Below, piece after piece: positions 1-9,523 of a DNA stretch of 64,000 nucleotides (positions are counted from its first letter, which is position 1; every line of letters starts with the position of its first letter). The DNA comes from an uncultured Psychromonas sp. (GTDB lineage: Bacteria > Pseudomonadota > Gammaproteobacteria > Enterobacterales > Psychromonadaceae), in assembly GCF_947489755.1 (NCBI RefSeq), contig NZ_CANLFB010000021.1:21120-85119 (forward strand), in the 5' to 3' direction. A program made the position numbers and the translations under genes. The notes below the pieces were generated by a model, which saw nothing but the letters and a program-made list of their open reading frames with translations, was not told the DNA's origin and searched no databases.

Positions 1-1
1 T

Positions 2-295
2 TCAATCAAGCCGCATACTAAGTTCGAATCTGAAGTATACGTACTAAGTAAAGATGAAGGTGGTCGTCATACTCCATTCTTCAAAGGTTACCGTCCACAG
101 TTCTACTTCCGTACAACTGACATCACTGGTGCTGTTGAGCTTCCAGAAGGTGTTGAAATGGTAATGCCTGGTGATAACCTTAAGTTCGTTGTTGAACTAA
201 TTGGTCCAATCGCTATGGATGAAGGTCTACGTTTCGCAATCCGCGAAGGTGGCCGTACTGTTGGTGCTGGTGTTGTTTCTACTATCATCGCGTAA
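2..295 (+). CDS. tuf: Elongation factor Tu, C-terminal part (5' end outside window)
   Basis: The last 97 codons of EF-Tu, the GTPase that delivers aminoacyl-tRNA to the ribosome. The reading frame opens at base 2 and ends with TAA at 293-295. The domain 3 signatures [16 protein letters not shown] and [19 protein letters not shown] are intact. The G domain and domain 2 lie upstream of the window. Whether this is tufA or tufB cannot be told from here. Its last 80 or so bases and its terminator are repeated downstream in decayed form. Confidence 0.97.
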   Translation, partial: SIKPHTKFESEVYVLSKDEGGRHTPFFKGYRPQFYFRTTDITGAVELPEGVEMVMPGDNLKFVVELIGPIAMDEGLRFAIREGGRTVGAGVVSTIIA

Positions 296-329
296 TTTAT
301 AATTACACGTTTTTAGTTAAACAATATTC

Positions 330-358
330 AAAAAAGAGAGCCTAGGCTCTCTTTTTTT
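330..358 (+). terminator. Rho-independent terminator of tuf
   Basis: A GAGAGCC/GGCTCTC stem followed by a run of seven T, 35 bases after the tuf stop. A degraded version of the same hairpin recurs near 520-548, and a similar hairpin plus trailing TATGTCTG follows csrA at 63658. Confidence 0.9.
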
Positions 359-382
359 ATGTCTGCAGAAAAGTAATGTAAA

Positions 383-653
383 GCTATGGGTGAAGGTCTC
401 CATTTCGCAATCCGTGAAAGTAGCGCTATACCAAGTGCATGTAGGTACTGGTGTTGTTTCTACTATCATCGCGACCTTGTCGAAACATAGAATGACACGT
501 TTTTAGTTAAACAATATTCAAAAAAGAGAGCCTTGGTTCTCTTTTTTATGTCTGCAGAAAAGTAATGTAAAGCTATGGATGAAGGGCACCATTTTGTAAT
601 CCGTGAAGGTGGCGCTATACCAAGAGCATGTAGGTACTGGTGTTGTTTTTTTG
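383..653 (+). repeat. Decayed tandem copies of the tuf 3' end plus terminator
   Basis: Starting from GCTATGGATGAAGG at 212 inside tuf, the sequence repeats at 383 and again, partially, at 572. Copy spacing is 171 then 189 bases. The copies keep the tuf tail (ACTATCATCGCG), the spacer, the terminator hairpin and the tail GTCTGCAGAAAAGTAATG, but carry frame-breaking changes. Both copies share a variant segment (GCTATACCAAGxGCATGTAGG) in place of the tuf codons, so copy 3 derives from copy 2 or both from a common altered unit. They are not coding. Confidence 0.85.
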
Positions 654-654
654 T

Positions 655-1528
655 TTTTGACTTTGGGGCGCATGCTTTAGCCTGCAGGGGGTATGTGTTG
701 CTTTTGACTTAGAAATTACGAAAGGTAATATCAAAATACTTAGAGCCCAACACAAAAAAGCTCTGCAAGCTGAAAACTGGGCTCGCAGAGCTACTCCGCT
801 CATAAAACTAGGCTGACGTCTAATCCGCCATGCGCCCGAAAGTCAACACGATTTAGCTTCTTAGCTTCTATTATCAGCTTTTGACTTGAAAGCACCAAAA
901 TAACCACGAAGCGCTACGCTACAGGAAGGACACGAAAGAAAAGCTATAATCCTTACTTGTTTTAATTGCTTTTACTCTTACCTTCTTCACCCTTCGTACC
1001 TTCGTGGTAAACCCCTTGTGACCTTGGACGCTGGCTTTAGCCTGCAGGGATTCTGGTGTTAAGGTTTATTTTTTGCTCTTTGTAACACGAATGATTAATT
1101 GAATAATCCATCCAACAATCAACACAAAAAAGATCTGCAAGCTGAAGCATGCGCCCCGAAAGTTAAAATGCTGCAAGCTGAAAACATGACTCGCAGAGCT
1201 ACTCCGCTCATAAAACTAGGCTGACGCCTAATTCGCCATGCACCCTAAAATCAACACGATTTAGCTTCCTAGCTTCTATTATCAGCTTTTGACTTTGGGG
1301 CGCATGCTTTAGCCTGCAGGGATTCTGGTGTTAGGGTTTATTGTTTGATCCTTGTAACACGAATGATTAATTGAATAATCCATTCAACAATCAACACAAA
1401 AAAGATCTGCAAGCTGAAGCATGCGCCCCGAAAGTTAAAATACTGCAAGCTGAAAACATGACTCGCAGAGCTACTCAGCTCATAAAACTAGGCTGACGCC
1501 TAATTCGCTATGCGCCCCAATAAAAAAA
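655..1528. repeat. Palindromic intergenic repeat cluster with a 272-bp tandem duplication
   Basis: Modules such as TTTAGCCTGCAGGG, CTGCAAGCTGAA, CGCAGAGCTACT and ACTAGGCTGACG recur. The block around 1030-1250 is repeated at 1302-1522 with an offset of 272 bases (CGCAGAG at 1192 and 1464; CCTGCAGGGA at 1041 and 1313). A third, diverged copy lies at 665-870. GGGGCGCATGCTTTAG and CTGAAGCATGCGCCCC are inverted copies of each other, so the units can fold back. No coding sequence is supported. A short relative (CCTAATTCGCCATGCGCC) is seen near 30495. Confidence 0.8.
901..1010 (+). repeat. About 110-bp dispersed element with inverted ends, copy 1
   Basis: Begins TAACCACGAAG and ends CTTCGTGGTAA, with further conserved blocks (GGACACGAAAG, CTTCTTCACCCTTCGTACC) inside each end. 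The reverse complement of this segment matches 53298-53406 over both ends but not in the central 30-40 bases. It sits inside the palindromic repeat cluster and interrupts it. It is MITE- or REP-like; no transposase is encoded. Confidence 0.75.
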
Positions 1529-1530
1529 GC

Positions 1531-1873
1531 GACAACCAATACATAAAATGCAGGCTACAAGCATCAGTCCAGGGGAGGGGATTCGTTAGTGGCGTTATAA
1601 ATGATAGAGTTTTAATGTTAAAAATAATAGAGAAAGCTACTCTTGTAGGTTTTGTGTGTGAAGATGGTTAAGTTATTGGGTAGTGTCTTGCTTTTGTATT
1701 AGAGAGGCTTTTAGGGGCTCTAGATTTGACATTAAAACATTAAAACATTAAATGAATGAAAATGATGATAACGAGTTAAAGATATTGATTATTTACAGGG
1801 GCATTTTGTTTATTTATGTTGCTATCTTTTTAACTTCTTCTGGTAATAAGATACGATTTTATAAAGTAATAAG
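1531..1873. other. Gene-free stretch between repeat cluster and motX
   Basis: AT-rich with short direct repeats (CATTAAAACATTAAA near 1735-1750). No open frame with coding character, no clear terminator for motX and no RNA gene were seen. Confidence 0.6.
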
Positions 1874-2497
1874 CTAATCATTATAATTTTTCCGTGCGTT
1901 AGTAATCGCATACTCTGGCATTTTTTTTGCTAATCTGGCTAATAGTCTTTCTGCTTCTCTTTTTGTTTTTGGATCGACAATAACACTGCTATTTAACGCT
2001 CGGTATGCATCTTCATAATCAAGTGGGCTACCATAGCCTTGATCTAGTAATTTGATGTAGCTGATTTTAGCGGGTAAGAACCCTTGTAGTGCAGCTTCCC
2101 TAAAATATTTTGTCGCTTTCTCTTTGTCTTTAATGACCAAAGTACCATTATTGTAATAACGCCCTAGCTGTTCTATTGCTGCCAATAAGCCTTGTTTAGC
2201 GGCTTGATCAATATAATACATGCCTAATGTTGCATTGCGCTCTACACAAACACCCCAAGCCAGCATATCTCCCCATAAGAACACATAAGAGGGCTCTTGT
2301 ATTTTGAGTGCATGTGCTTCAATATCTTGTACTAATTGGCAATCGTCTGCTTTTACCCTTTGTAAATGCTTATTCTTTTTAATCAGCGAGTTGAGTTCAT
2401 CCTGGGTATATACCTGTATTACTGGATAATCTTCAGCAATCGTCGCCATACTGCTTAATAAACTGAATATCAGTAATGATTGTATTATTATTTTCAT
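1874..2497 (-). CDS. motX: MotX, sodium-driven flagellar motor accessory protein
   Basis: MotX is a periplasmic protein of the T ring that, with MotY, anchors the PomA/PomB stator of sodium-driven polar flagella. The 207-residue product has a signal peptide (about residues 1-22), the family segment KADDCQLVQDIEAHA followed by WGDMLAWGVC, and Sel1-like repeats (AAKQGLLAAIEQLGRYY, then KYFREAALQGFLPA). The C-terminal block GSPLDYEDAYR is also typical of MotX. Length matches the family. It stands alone, with no flagellar neighbours in view, as is common for motX. A purine-rich AAGGG lies upstream of the ATG at 2495-2497. Confidence 0.9.
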   Translation of the reverse strand: MKIIIQSLLIFSLLSSMATIAEDYPVIQVYTQDELNSLIKKNKHLQRVKADDCQLVQDIEAHALKIQEPSYVFLWGDMLAWGVCVERNATLGMYYIDQAAKQGLLAAIEQLGRYYNNGTLVIKDKEKATKYFREAALQGFLPAKISYIKLLDQGYGSPLDYEDAYRALNSSVIVDPKTKREAERLLARLAKKMPEYAITNARKNYND

Positions 2498-2593
2498 ATA
2501 AACCCTTGGCTTTGATACCTTATCAAAATATTCATTATAGTCATTGATAGTAACTTATCGGCACGCGGTCTTTTTTCTTAAGTAAAAAACAAG

Positions 2594-2624
2594 CAAAAAA
2601 AAGCCTCTAATTTTATTAGAGGCT
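2594..2624 (-). terminator. Terminator of cysJIH
   Basis: Read on the minus strand: GCCTCTAAT, short loop, ATTAGAGGC and a run of eight T, about 37 bases past the cysH stop. Confidence 0.9.
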
Positions 2625-2660
2625 TTCTATAGCGGTATTATTTAATTAGATTAAAAGTGA

Positions 2661-3425
2661 TTAAATACCACTGCCTTGTTCTTCAATAGGGTCTTCGTGT
2701 AATCCACACTCACGTTTTAAGCCAAAGAAGCGTGTTTCTTCTTCACTCATGCCTAATTCAAGTGGGCGTGATGTTTGAACATCGCCTACTGAAACATAAC
2801 CTTGCTCCCATAATGGGTGATAACTTAAACCGTTCTCTTCTAGGTAATAATGTACTTCTTTATTACTCCAATCGATAATCGGTAAAAATTTAAAGCAGTT
2901 ATTTTGAATACTTAAAACTGGTAAGTCTTCACGACTTGATGATTGTGAACGACGTAAACCAGAGAACCATGTTTTAGCATTTAATTCTTTCAATGCGCGT
3001 TTCATTGGCTCAACTTTATTGATTAAATTGTACTTAGTTAAACCATCTACGCCTTGATCCCATAATTTACCATAGCGTGCTTCTTGCCATGCTGGGCCGT
3101 GCTCTGCACTGTAAATTTTTAGGTTTAAGTTAAGTTGTTTTGTTAAATCATCAATAAATTGATAGGTCTCAGGGAATAAATATCCTGTATCCGTCAAAAT
3201 AATCGGAGTATCTGCTTTGACCGCTGTGATCATGTGCAAACATACCGCTGCTTGTATTCCAAAGCTTGATGATAAAACAAATTCACTTTCTAGATTGTCG
3301 ACGGCCCATTGGACACGTTGTGACGCTGTCATCTTTTCTAATAACGTATTTACTTCAGCAAGCGCAGTAGTCTGCTCTGCTTTAGAAAGTGTTAATAGAT
3401 GGTCTAGAACTAAGGTGTTAGGCAT
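2661..3425 (-). CDS. cysH: Phosphoadenosine phosphosulfate (PAPS) reductase
   Basis: Reduces PAPS to sulfite with thioredoxin or glutaredoxin, the step before sulfite reductase. The PAPS-binding PP-loop region ([15 protein letters not shown]), the arginine-rich [11 protein letters not shown] and the catalytic-Cys motif ECGLHE near the C-terminus are all present. The ATG at 3423-3425 is chosen because an AGGGA sits just upstream; a TTG six codons earlier (3443) is the only alternative. It overlaps the 3' end of cysI by 8 bases, which implies translational coupling. The product is 254 residues, usual for the family. Confidence 0.95.
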   Translation of the reverse strand: MPNTLVLDHLLTLSKAEQTTALAEVNTLLEKMTASQRVQWAVDNLESEFVLSSSFGIQAAVCLHMITAVKADTPIILTDTGYLFPETYQFIDDLTKQLNLNLKIYSAEHGPAWQEARYGKLWDQGVDGLTKYNLINKVEPMKRALKELNAKTWFSGLRRSQSSSREDLPVLSIQNNCFKFLPIIDWSNKEVHYYLEENGLSYHPLWEQGYVSVGDVQTSRPLELGMSEEETRFFGLKRECGLHEDPIEEQGSGI

Positions 3426-5109
3426 AGAAGTCCCTAGCCGCAATAACTACTTCAGAAATAATACCGGCGCGGATAACAAAGTCTCCAAAATCTTCATCTT
3501 GATTACATTCTGTTGCCCAACGACCAATTAATTCGTCTAAAGTATCTACTATTGCTTGCTCATCAATATTTTCAGCATACATCTTAGGAATACGCGTACC
3601 GATACGATTCCCCCCTAAATGTAGATTATAGCGACCAGGTGCTTTACCCACTAAACCAACTTCCGCTAACATCGCACGACCACAGCCATTTGGACAGCCT
3701 GTAATACGCAGGATGATATGCTCTTTTGCAATACCGTGTTTCGCTAGTAAGCCTTCAACATCATCGGTTAAGCCTGGTAAATAACGTTCGGCTTCTGCCA
3801 TTGCTAGGGGACAAGTTGGTAAAGATACACATGCCATTGAATCAAGGCGTTGGCCACTCGTACCGTCATCAATTAATCCACACTCACGTGCTAATTTTTC
3901 AATGTTGTCTTTTTCAGACTCTGGCACACTTGCTATTACTAGATTTTGGTTCGCTGTCATGCGGAAAGTACCTTGGTGTACTTTTGCAATTTTTACTAAG
4001 CCTGATTTTAATGGTTTACCATCAAAGTCCAGAATACGACCATTCTCAATGAATACCGTTAGGTGCCATTTGTTATCAATACCTTTAACCCAACCGATAC
4101 GGTCGCCACGTTCTGTGAACTCGTAAGCACCGGGCGCAGCAAAAGTAATACCAGCACGTTTCTCAACTTCTTTCTTGAACGTCTCAATACCGTGTGTTTC
4201 AAGCGTGTATTTAGTACGAGCATGAGAACGACTAACACGACCACCAAGGTCACGTTGTGTTGTTACTACTGCTTCAGCTACTTCCATTACTTTATCGACA
4301 GTAATAAAACCAAAGTCATCACCTAAACGCGGGAAGGTTGTTTTATCACCGTGTGTCATGCCTAAACCGGCACCAACAACGACGTTATAACCGGTGATGT
4401 TGTTATCTTCGATAATCGCAATGAAGTTAAGGTCATTAGCATGAATATCAACATCATTGTATGGTGGTAATGCCACAGCAATTTTAAATTTACGTGGTAA
4501 GAAAATATTATTGTAGATAGGCTCTTCTTCTACCGTATCTAATACTTTTTCGCCATCTAACCAAATCTCTGCATAAGCATTTGATTTTGGTAAGAAGTGT
4601 TCGCTTAACTTTTTAGAAAGCTCATACACTTCTGTGTGCAACTCAGACTGCTCTGGGTTAGAAGTACAGATAGTATTACGGTTAACATCACCCGCAGTAA
4701 AAATAGAATCGATATTCGCTTTGAATTTCAATTCTTGGAATACTGATTTTAAGTTACGTTTAAAGATACCGTGGTATTGGAACGTTTGACGTGTAGTAAT
4801 ACGGATACTACCGGCATCAGTTAGTTCTTCAGCGATACGATCGATCTCTAACCATTGCTCAGGTGTTACAACACCGCCCGGTAAACGAGCACGTAACAAG
4901 AACGAATATAACGGTTCTAGTTTTTGTTGCTTACGTTCAGCACGTAGATCACGGTGATCTTGTTGGTATAAACCGTGGAATTTAACAAGTTGCACTTCAT
5001 CAGGGTGGAATGAACCTGTTGTTGTATCGTTAATTCCTTCTACTAAGTTACCGCGAAGATAATTACTTTCAATTTTAATGCGTTCGTTGTCGTGTAATTT
5101 CTGGCTCAT
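3418..5109 (-). CDS. cysI: Sulfite reductase (NADPH) hemoprotein beta subunit
   Basis: Carries siroheme and a 4Fe-4S cluster and reduces sulfite to sulfide with six electrons from CysJ. The 563-residue product has two nitrite/sulfite-reductase ferredoxin-like halves. The cluster cysteines are visible as CVSLPTC (C-x5-C) and CPNGC (C-x3-C). The arginine-rich [12 protein letters not shown] region is present too. The start overlaps the stop of cysJ by one base (TAATG type), so cysJ, cysI and cysH form one operon. Confidence 0.97.
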   Translation of the reverse strand: MSQKLHDNERIKIESNYLRGNLVEGINDTTTGSFHPDEVQLVKFHGLYQQDHRDLRAERKQQKLEPLYSFLLRARLPGGVVTPEQWLEIDRIAEELTDAGSIRITTRQTFQYHGIFKRNLKSVFQELKFKANIDSIFTAGDVNRNTICTSNPEQSELHTEVYELSKKLSEHFLPKSNAYAEIWLDGEKVLDTVEEEPIYNNIFLPRKFKIAVALPPYNDVDIHANDLNFIAIIEDNNITGYNVVVGAGLGMTHGDKTTFPRLGDDFGFITVDKVMEVAEAVVTTQRDLGGRVSRSHARTKYTLETHGIETFKKEVEKRAGITFAAPGAYEFTERGDRIGWVKGIDNKWHLTVFIENGRILDFDGKPLKSGLVKIAKVHQGTFRMTANQNLVIASVPESEKDNIEKLARECGLIDDGTSGQRLDSMACVSLPTCPLAMAEAERYLPGLTDDVEGLLAKHGIAKEHIILRITGCPNGCGRAMLAEVGLVGKAPGRYNLHLGGNRIGTRIPKMYAENIDEQAIVDTLDELIGRWATECNQDEDFGDFVIRAGIISEVVIAARDFYA

Positions 5110-6905
5110 TAGTAAACATCCCTTTGGTAGCGTTTTGCTTGGCGTAATTCTGTTAAGTATTCTTCTGCATCTTCAAGGCTTAATTTACCTTGCTTGCTGA
5201 TTATTTCGATAAGTGTTGTTTGTACGTCTTTAGCCATACGGTTTGCATCACCACATACGTAGAAATGAGCACCATCTTGTAACCACTTAAATACTTCAGC
5301 AGCGTTTTCTTTTAGACGGTCTTGTACATATATTTTTTCAGCTTGGTCACGAGAGAATGCAAGGTCTAGTCTAGTTAATAGACCTGATTTCAAATGTGTT
5401 TGCCATTCAACTTGATATAGGAAATCTTCGTTAAATGTTTGGTCACCAAATAATAACCAGTTTTTACCTGTTGCTTCAGTTGCTTCACGTTCTTGCATGA
5501 AGGCACGGAAAGGCGCGATGCCAGTACCTGGACCAACCATTATCACTGGTGTTTCCGGGTTAGCTGGAAGACGGAAGTTGTGGTTATCTTCAATAAAGAC
5601 TTTAACTTCTTGACCTTCTTCTAAACGGTGAGATAAGAAAGTTGAAGCACTGCCGCCACGTTGTTGGCCAGATTCATTCTCAAAGACAACTGCGCCGACT
5701 GTTAAGTGAACTTCTTCTTCCACTTCTGTTTGGCTTGATGCAATTGAATATAGGCGAGGGCTACTACGGCGCAACAACGCAACGAAGTTTTCTTCTGTTA
5801 CCTTGTCATTACCTGTTGCAGTCACAACATCCACTACTTGGTTATTATTAGCGAAATCACGACACGCGTTTTTATCTTCAGCTAGTTTTAGTAATGCTTC
5901 ATTTTCTGTTAATGCGGCATAACCTTCAATAAACCCAGGGTGTGTGCCGGTTAATTCATATTCTTCAATCAATGCTTCTTTTAGTGCAATTTTGTTATCA
6001 CCGACAGTGACTTCTTTCGTTGCATCTAAGCCTAATTTTTCAATTAGTTCATCAACCATGTTTTGGTCGTTCTTAAACCAAATACCTAATGCATCACCGG
6101 CTGTGTAATGTAAGTCTGAACCTTCTAAGTCAATCTCAATGTGTCGAACGTCTTTTGCAGAACGATCGCCAGTGATTTTTTGACTTGTTAATAAACTTGC
6201 ACTGAAAGGATTTTGTTTATTATATTTATTTTCCGTTACGATAGTGCCAGTTGCGACGGCTGCAGTTGTTGATGTCCCTGCTTTTTCTAGCGTTGCTTCA
6301 ACTGCTGTTAATGCTTTATCGAACCAAGCTTGTGTTACTTCTTGGTAATCAACATCGGCATCTAAACGCTCGGTGATTATTTCGCCACCTAATGTTTGTA
6401 AACGTTGTTCAAAATCTTTACCTGTTTGGCAGAAGAATTCATAGCTCGAGTCACCTAACCCTAATACAGCAAATTTTAAATCAGCTAGTTTAGGTGCTTT
6501 TTTAGAGGCTAAAAATGCATGCAAGTCGATAGCATCATCAGGTGCTTCACCTTCACCATTAGTACTGGCAACAACAATGACATGGCTCTCATCTTTAATC
6601 GCTTTAACTTTGTAATCAGCCATTGAAATTAATTGGTTAGGGATGCCTTTAGCTGTCGCTTGCTCAGCTAACTCTTGTGCAACGCCTTTTGCGTTACCCG
6701 TTTGTGAACCAACTAAAATCGTTAGGCTTTGTCCTGCGCTTTGCGTAGGAGCCGCTGCTGTTACTGGGCCTTGGCTTACGCCTGCTAGGTAACCGCTAAC
6801 CCATGCAGTTTGTACTGCATCTAGGCCAGCTGTTGCTTGTTGCAACTGAGCCAATTGTGACTCTGATAAAGGCGATGTTAAAGCCGATAAATTGTTAAGT
6901 GCCAT
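5109..6905 (-). CDS. cysJ: Sulfite reductase (NADPH) flavoprotein alpha subunit
   Basis: Passes electrons from NADPH through FAD and FMN to CysI. The 598-residue product has a flavodoxin domain at about residues 60-205 (FMN loop GSQTGNAKG, then [11 protein letters not shown]), an FAD-binding domain (RLYSIASSQ) and an NADPH-binding domain ([12 protein letters not shown], then [11 protein letters not shown]). It ends RYQRDVY, typical of CysJ. First gene of the cysJIH operon. CysB regulation is expected from the family, but I did not identify a CysB site. Confidence 0.97.
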   Translation of the reverse strand: MALNNLSALTSPLSESQLAQLQQATAGLDAVQTAWVSGYLAGVSQGPVTAAAPTQSAGQSLTILVGSQTGNAKGVAQELAEQATAKGIPNQLISMADYKVKAIKDESHVIVVASTNGEGEAPDDAIDLHAFLASKKAPKLADLKFAVLGLGDSSYEFFCQTGKDFEQRLQTLGGEIITERLDADVDYQEVTQAWFDKALTAVEATLEKAGTSTTAAVATGTIVTENKYNKQNPFSASLLTSQKITGDRSAKDVRHIEIDLEGSDLHYTAGDALGIWFKNDQNMVDELIEKLGLDATKEVTVGDNKIALKEALIEEYELTGTHPGFIEGYAALTENEALLKLAEDKNACRDFANNNQVVDVVTATGNDKVTEENFVALLRRSSPRLYSIASSQTEVEEEVHLTVGAVVFENESGQQRGGSASTFLSHRLEEGQEVKVFIEDNHNFRLPANPETPVIMVGPGTGIAPFRAFMQEREATEATGKNWLLFGDQTFNEDFLYQVEWQTHLKSGLLTRLDLAFSRDQAEKIYVQDRLKENAAEVFKWLQDGAHFYVCGDANRMAKDVQTTLIEIISKQGKLSLEDAEEYLTELRQAKRYQRDVY

Positions 6906-7214
6906 GAAGTAATTTCCACTATTACATTAAGATGATTGGAGTTTACGCGAGCTTATAACGAACACAAAAGAATAAAAGTTACTCTTTTATAACTAAATGC
7001 TATTTAAAAAGTGTGGTTAATAATCATTCGTATTTGGGTGGTTTTTTAGAGGAGGAAATTGAAGACTGGTTATGTTTAATGTTGGCCACATTATAAATCT
7101 ATTTAAAATGTGGCCATGTCATTTTTTATTAGTATATAGGGGGTAAAAGAATATACAGGGGTAAAAGTTAAGACTACAAGCTTAGTGTTAGCAACCCATT
7201 AATATTTTCAAAAA
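6906..7214. other. Intergenic region between cysJ and the GST gene
   Basis: Holds a perfect 10-bp inverted repeat TGGCCACATT/AATGTGGCCA at 7083-7116 with a 14-base loop. On the plus strand a T run follows a few bases later; on the minus strand none does. The cysJ promoter must lie at the cysJ end, but no clear boxes were recognised. Confidence 0.5.
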
Positions 7215-7841
7215 CTATATCGTTGTTTCTGCATCTAATTCAATTTCATTTGATCGAGTAAAAGCGGGATGCGTTGATAGTTGCTCTAAGTAAGCTGCTA
7301 TATTTTTGTATTTATCTAATTCGCCATTGTTTTGAACTAATTCTGCAATGAATGACATCATGATATCTGCACCCGTTAATTGGTCTGAGACTAAATAACG
7401 TTTACCTTGTAATGATTGATCGAAGAAGTTAATCACTTTTTTAGTTTCTATATCTGCATATTGAGCTAAAAAGTTAGTTTCACAGCCATCTTTTGCAACA
7501 AACATTTTTAATAACAAAGGTAAAATAGCAGAGCTTTCCGCAAAGTGTAACCATTGGGAGTATTCTACATACTCTTTTGTACCCCGTGTGGGTGCTAGTT
7601 TACCATCTGCGTATTTATCGATAAGGTATTCAGTAATAGCGCCTGACTCTGCGATAACTAAATCGCCATCTTCAATCACCGGTGATTTACCTAACGGGTG
7701 AACTGACTTAAGCTCTGGTGGAGCAAGAAAACTGACGCTATCACGTTGGTACGGAACAATCTCATAGCTAATATTAAGTTCTTCTAATAACCAAATAATG
7801 CGCTTAGAACGTGATTTATTTAAATGATGCAATTTAATCAT
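7215..7841 (-). CDS. Glutathione S-transferase family protein
   Basis: A cytosolic GST-fold protein of 208 residues. The N-terminal thioredoxin-like domain (about 1-80) contains KSRSKRIIWLLEEL, the cis-proline turn KSPVIEDG and the glutathione-contacting ESGAITEYL. An all-helical C-terminal domain follows, with LTGADIMMSF as the N-capping-box region. It resembles the plant-like/GstA-type group that uses a serine or arginine near the N-terminus. The substrate is unknown. It is monocistronic, with 300 bases of non-coding DNA upstream. Confidence 0.88.
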   Translation of the reverse strand: MIKLHHLNKSRSKRIIWLLEELNISYEIVPYQRDSVSFLAPPELKSVHPLGKSPVIEDGDLVIAESGAITEYLIDKYADGKLAPTRGTKEYVEYSQWLHFAESSAILPLLLKMFVAKDGCETNFLAQYADIETKKVINFFDQSLQGKRYLVSDQLTGADIMMSFIAELVQNNGELDKYKNIAAYLEQLSTHPAFTRSNEIELDAETTI

Positions 7842-8141
7842 GATATTCCTAATTTTTATAATGGTTGATAATGTACGAGCAAGTTTATCAAAGCTCTTTT
7901 ACTTTACATTCCATTGCCATCTATCACTTTAACCTCATCATAAGGTTATGCAAGTTATTCAGGAGTCTACAAGAAGGTTTTGTTTACAGAAAATCAGCTT
8001 AATTTTAAATGCGTAACTTGTTGCCTTCACTTAAGTAAATTGTCTTCACCTAAGTAAAAATTTGTCTTCATTTAAGTAAAAAGGCCACAAACAGATAACT
8101 ATTTGTGGCCTTTAAATTTAATGAACTATTGTTAGTGAGGT
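7842..8141. other. Intergenic region with three short tandem repeats
   Basis: At 8021-8083 the motif TGTCTTCACCTAAGTAAA is repeated three times with small changes, at a spacing of about 20 bases, immediately before the terminator of the upstream operon. No gene was seen. Confidence 0.6.
8079..8113 (-). terminator. Terminator of the pspG-pcuAC-OMP operon
   Basis: On the minus strand: AAAGGCCACAAA, loop, TTTGTGGCCTTTTT. It lies about 30 bases past the stop of the 8142-8753 gene. Confidence 0.88.
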
Positions 8142-8753
8142 TTAGAAATGAACTTCTACACCAGCAAATAAGCCATCAATTTCTTGTTTGTTAGACGTAT
8201 GGTTTAAATCTAATTCTTGTACACGGTAACCTGTACGAACAGCAATGTTTAATAAGCTTGAATCAGGATTAAACGTATAAGCTAAGCCAATTTCACCGCT
8301 TAATACATCATCACTTGTTACTGAACCGGCAATAACCTCTGCAAAAGCATGCATACTTACACCTGGTACGTGTACTTTAGCTGCACCATAAGCTTGTACA
8401 AGGTTAGCACTTTCATTATAACCTTCTGCCTCGGTATACACCGCGCCTAAATCAAGCTCAACTAGATCATTATCAAGAATTTCATAGTATAAAATACCAT
8501 TCTTTGTTGAACTTTCATCTTCATCGAAATGATGATTGGTTAGATTGTTGTATTTAAGTTTTACGTTTGGAATGAGAGGAATAAAATGTTCAAACGCAAT
8601 ATAGCCAGAAATGTTGTTTGATTTGTCTGATGAATTACCCAATGTTGTGTCATTAGTGCTGTAATCAAGCCCAGCATAAACACCTAAAAAATCAGCCATT
8701 GCTGGCATGCTCATTGTTGCTGCGATAGCAGCGGCTAAAACCTGTTTTTTCAT
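8142..8753 (-). CDS. Small outer-membrane beta-barrel protein (TIGR04219-like)
   Basis: The 203-residue product starts with a signal peptide cleaved after AMA (about residue 20), giving mature DFLGVYAGLDYS. The phrase FEHFIPLIPNVKLKYNNL is typical of the TIGR04219 outer-membrane family, as I recall it. Alternating hydrophobic strands and a C-terminal aromatic residue (GVEVHF) fit a barrel inserted by the BAM complex. Its function is not known. It lies 30 bases after the copper chaperone gene on the same strand, so it is probably the last gene of that operon. Confidence 0.78.
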   Translation of the reverse strand: MKKQVLAAAIAATMSMPAMADFLGVYAGLDYSTNDTTLGNSSDKSNNISGYIAFEHFIPLIPNVKLKYNNLTNHHFDEDESSTKNGILYYEILDNDLVELDLGAVYTEAEGYNESANLVQAYGAAKVHVPGVSMHAFAEVIAGSVTSDDVLSGEIGLAYTFNPDSSLLNIAVRTGYRVQELDLNHTSNKQEIDGLFAGVEVHF

Positions 8754-8783
8754 AATACGATATCCCTTTATGAGCTTAATTAT

Positions 8784-9239
8784 TTAATGATGTTTTTTAT
8801 CTGAAATTTTATGATTTGTAGTGATTTTTTGTACTGGTGTACTCACTTTCATTTGTTCGCCATTATCAAAATAAAGAGTGAGTTCGACGCTTTGTCCCTC
8901 GGTCAAATCATTTTTTAAACCTAAAAACATAACATGATAGCCACCCGGTTGTAATGATGTACTGCTATTAGCTTCAATCATTATAGACTCTACTTGACGC
9001 ATTTTCATCATGCCATCTTCATTAATATTAGTATGTATTTGAACTTTTTCTGCAATGTCACTACTCACAGCGATTAAATTGATACTTTTATCTGCATTAT
9101 TTGTCATAGTGAAAAAAGCTGCACTGTTTTTTGCATGCGGGGGTGTAGCACGTATAAGTTGTTTACTAATATCTATCTCACTTGCAAAACTACTTATTGA
9201 AAAGAGTAGCGTAAAGGCTAATAGTGTTATTTTTTTCAT
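8784..9239 (-). CDS. Periplasmic copper chaperone, PCu(A)C family
   Basis: PCu(A)C proteins carry Cu(I) in the periplasm, often to cytochrome oxidase. The 151-residue product has a signal peptide (about 1-19) and the family copper motif: H in QIHTN, then MMKMR, then HVMFLGL after GGY. A His-rich tail (KKHH) could add metal affinity. The gene overlaps the end of the upstream pspG-like gene by four bases (ATGA), implying translational coupling. No oxidase or Sco gene lies beside it. Confidence 0.88.
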   Translation of the reverse strand: MKKITLLAFTLLFSISSFASEIDISKQLIRATPPHAKNSAAFFTMTNNADKSINLIAVSSDIAEKVQIHTNINEDGMMKMRQVESIMIEANSSTSLQPGGYHVMFLGLKNDLTEGQSVELTLYFDNGEQMKVSTPVQKITTNHKISDKKHH

Positions 9240-9445
9240 GACTTGTCCTTGTTATATTGAAAGAAATAATAATAAATTAAATAGGCCGCTAAGATCCAAA
9301 TGCCAAATTTTAAAATAAAGGAGAGGGCACCAATAAAAATAAAGCAAGCGATCATTATGAAGGCAATAACACCAAGACTAAGTATTGATATACCAAACAT
9401 AAAAAGTACAAATGCGGACATCAATAGTGCAAGCAATTCGAACAT
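9236..9445 (-). CDS. pspG: PspG-like envelope-stress inner-membrane protein
   Basis: A 69-residue, almost wholly hydrophobic protein with two transmembrane segments (about 3-24 and 26-60) and a short charged tail (QYNKDKS). It aligns by eye with E. coli PspG (YjbO): start M-x-ELL, GISILS in TM1, FIGAL, then K-x-x-x-W before the tail. PspG belongs to the phage-shock regulon, and in E. coli is driven by sigma-54 and PspF. No sigma-54 -24/-12 element was seen here. A good SD (AGGAG) precedes the ATG. It is coupled to the copper chaperone gene. Confidence 0.7.
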   Translation of the reverse strand: MFELLALLMSAFVLFMFGISILSLGVIAFIMIACFIFIGALSFILKFGIWILAAYLIYYYFFQYNKDKS

Positions 9446-9461
9446 TTTATTCTCCTATAAG

Positions 9462-9497
9462 CAAAAAATGCAAAGTACAGGAACTGCACTTTGCATA
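9462..9497 (-). terminator. Terminator of ilvIH
   Basis: Perfect inverted repeat ATGCAAAGT/ACTTTGCAT with an 11-base loop. On the minus strand it is followed by TTTTTT. It separates ilvH from pspG but leaves only about 25 bases for a pspG promoter, so pspG may depend on read-through or on a promoter overlapping the hairpin. Confidence 0.85.
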
Positions 9498-9523
9498 TCA
9501 AAGGTTAACAATTACATTGCAGT

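Noticed and set aside
3426..3443. Longer cysH start at TTG 3443
   Set aside because: The ATG at 3425 has a good SD, and the extension would run deeper into cysI.
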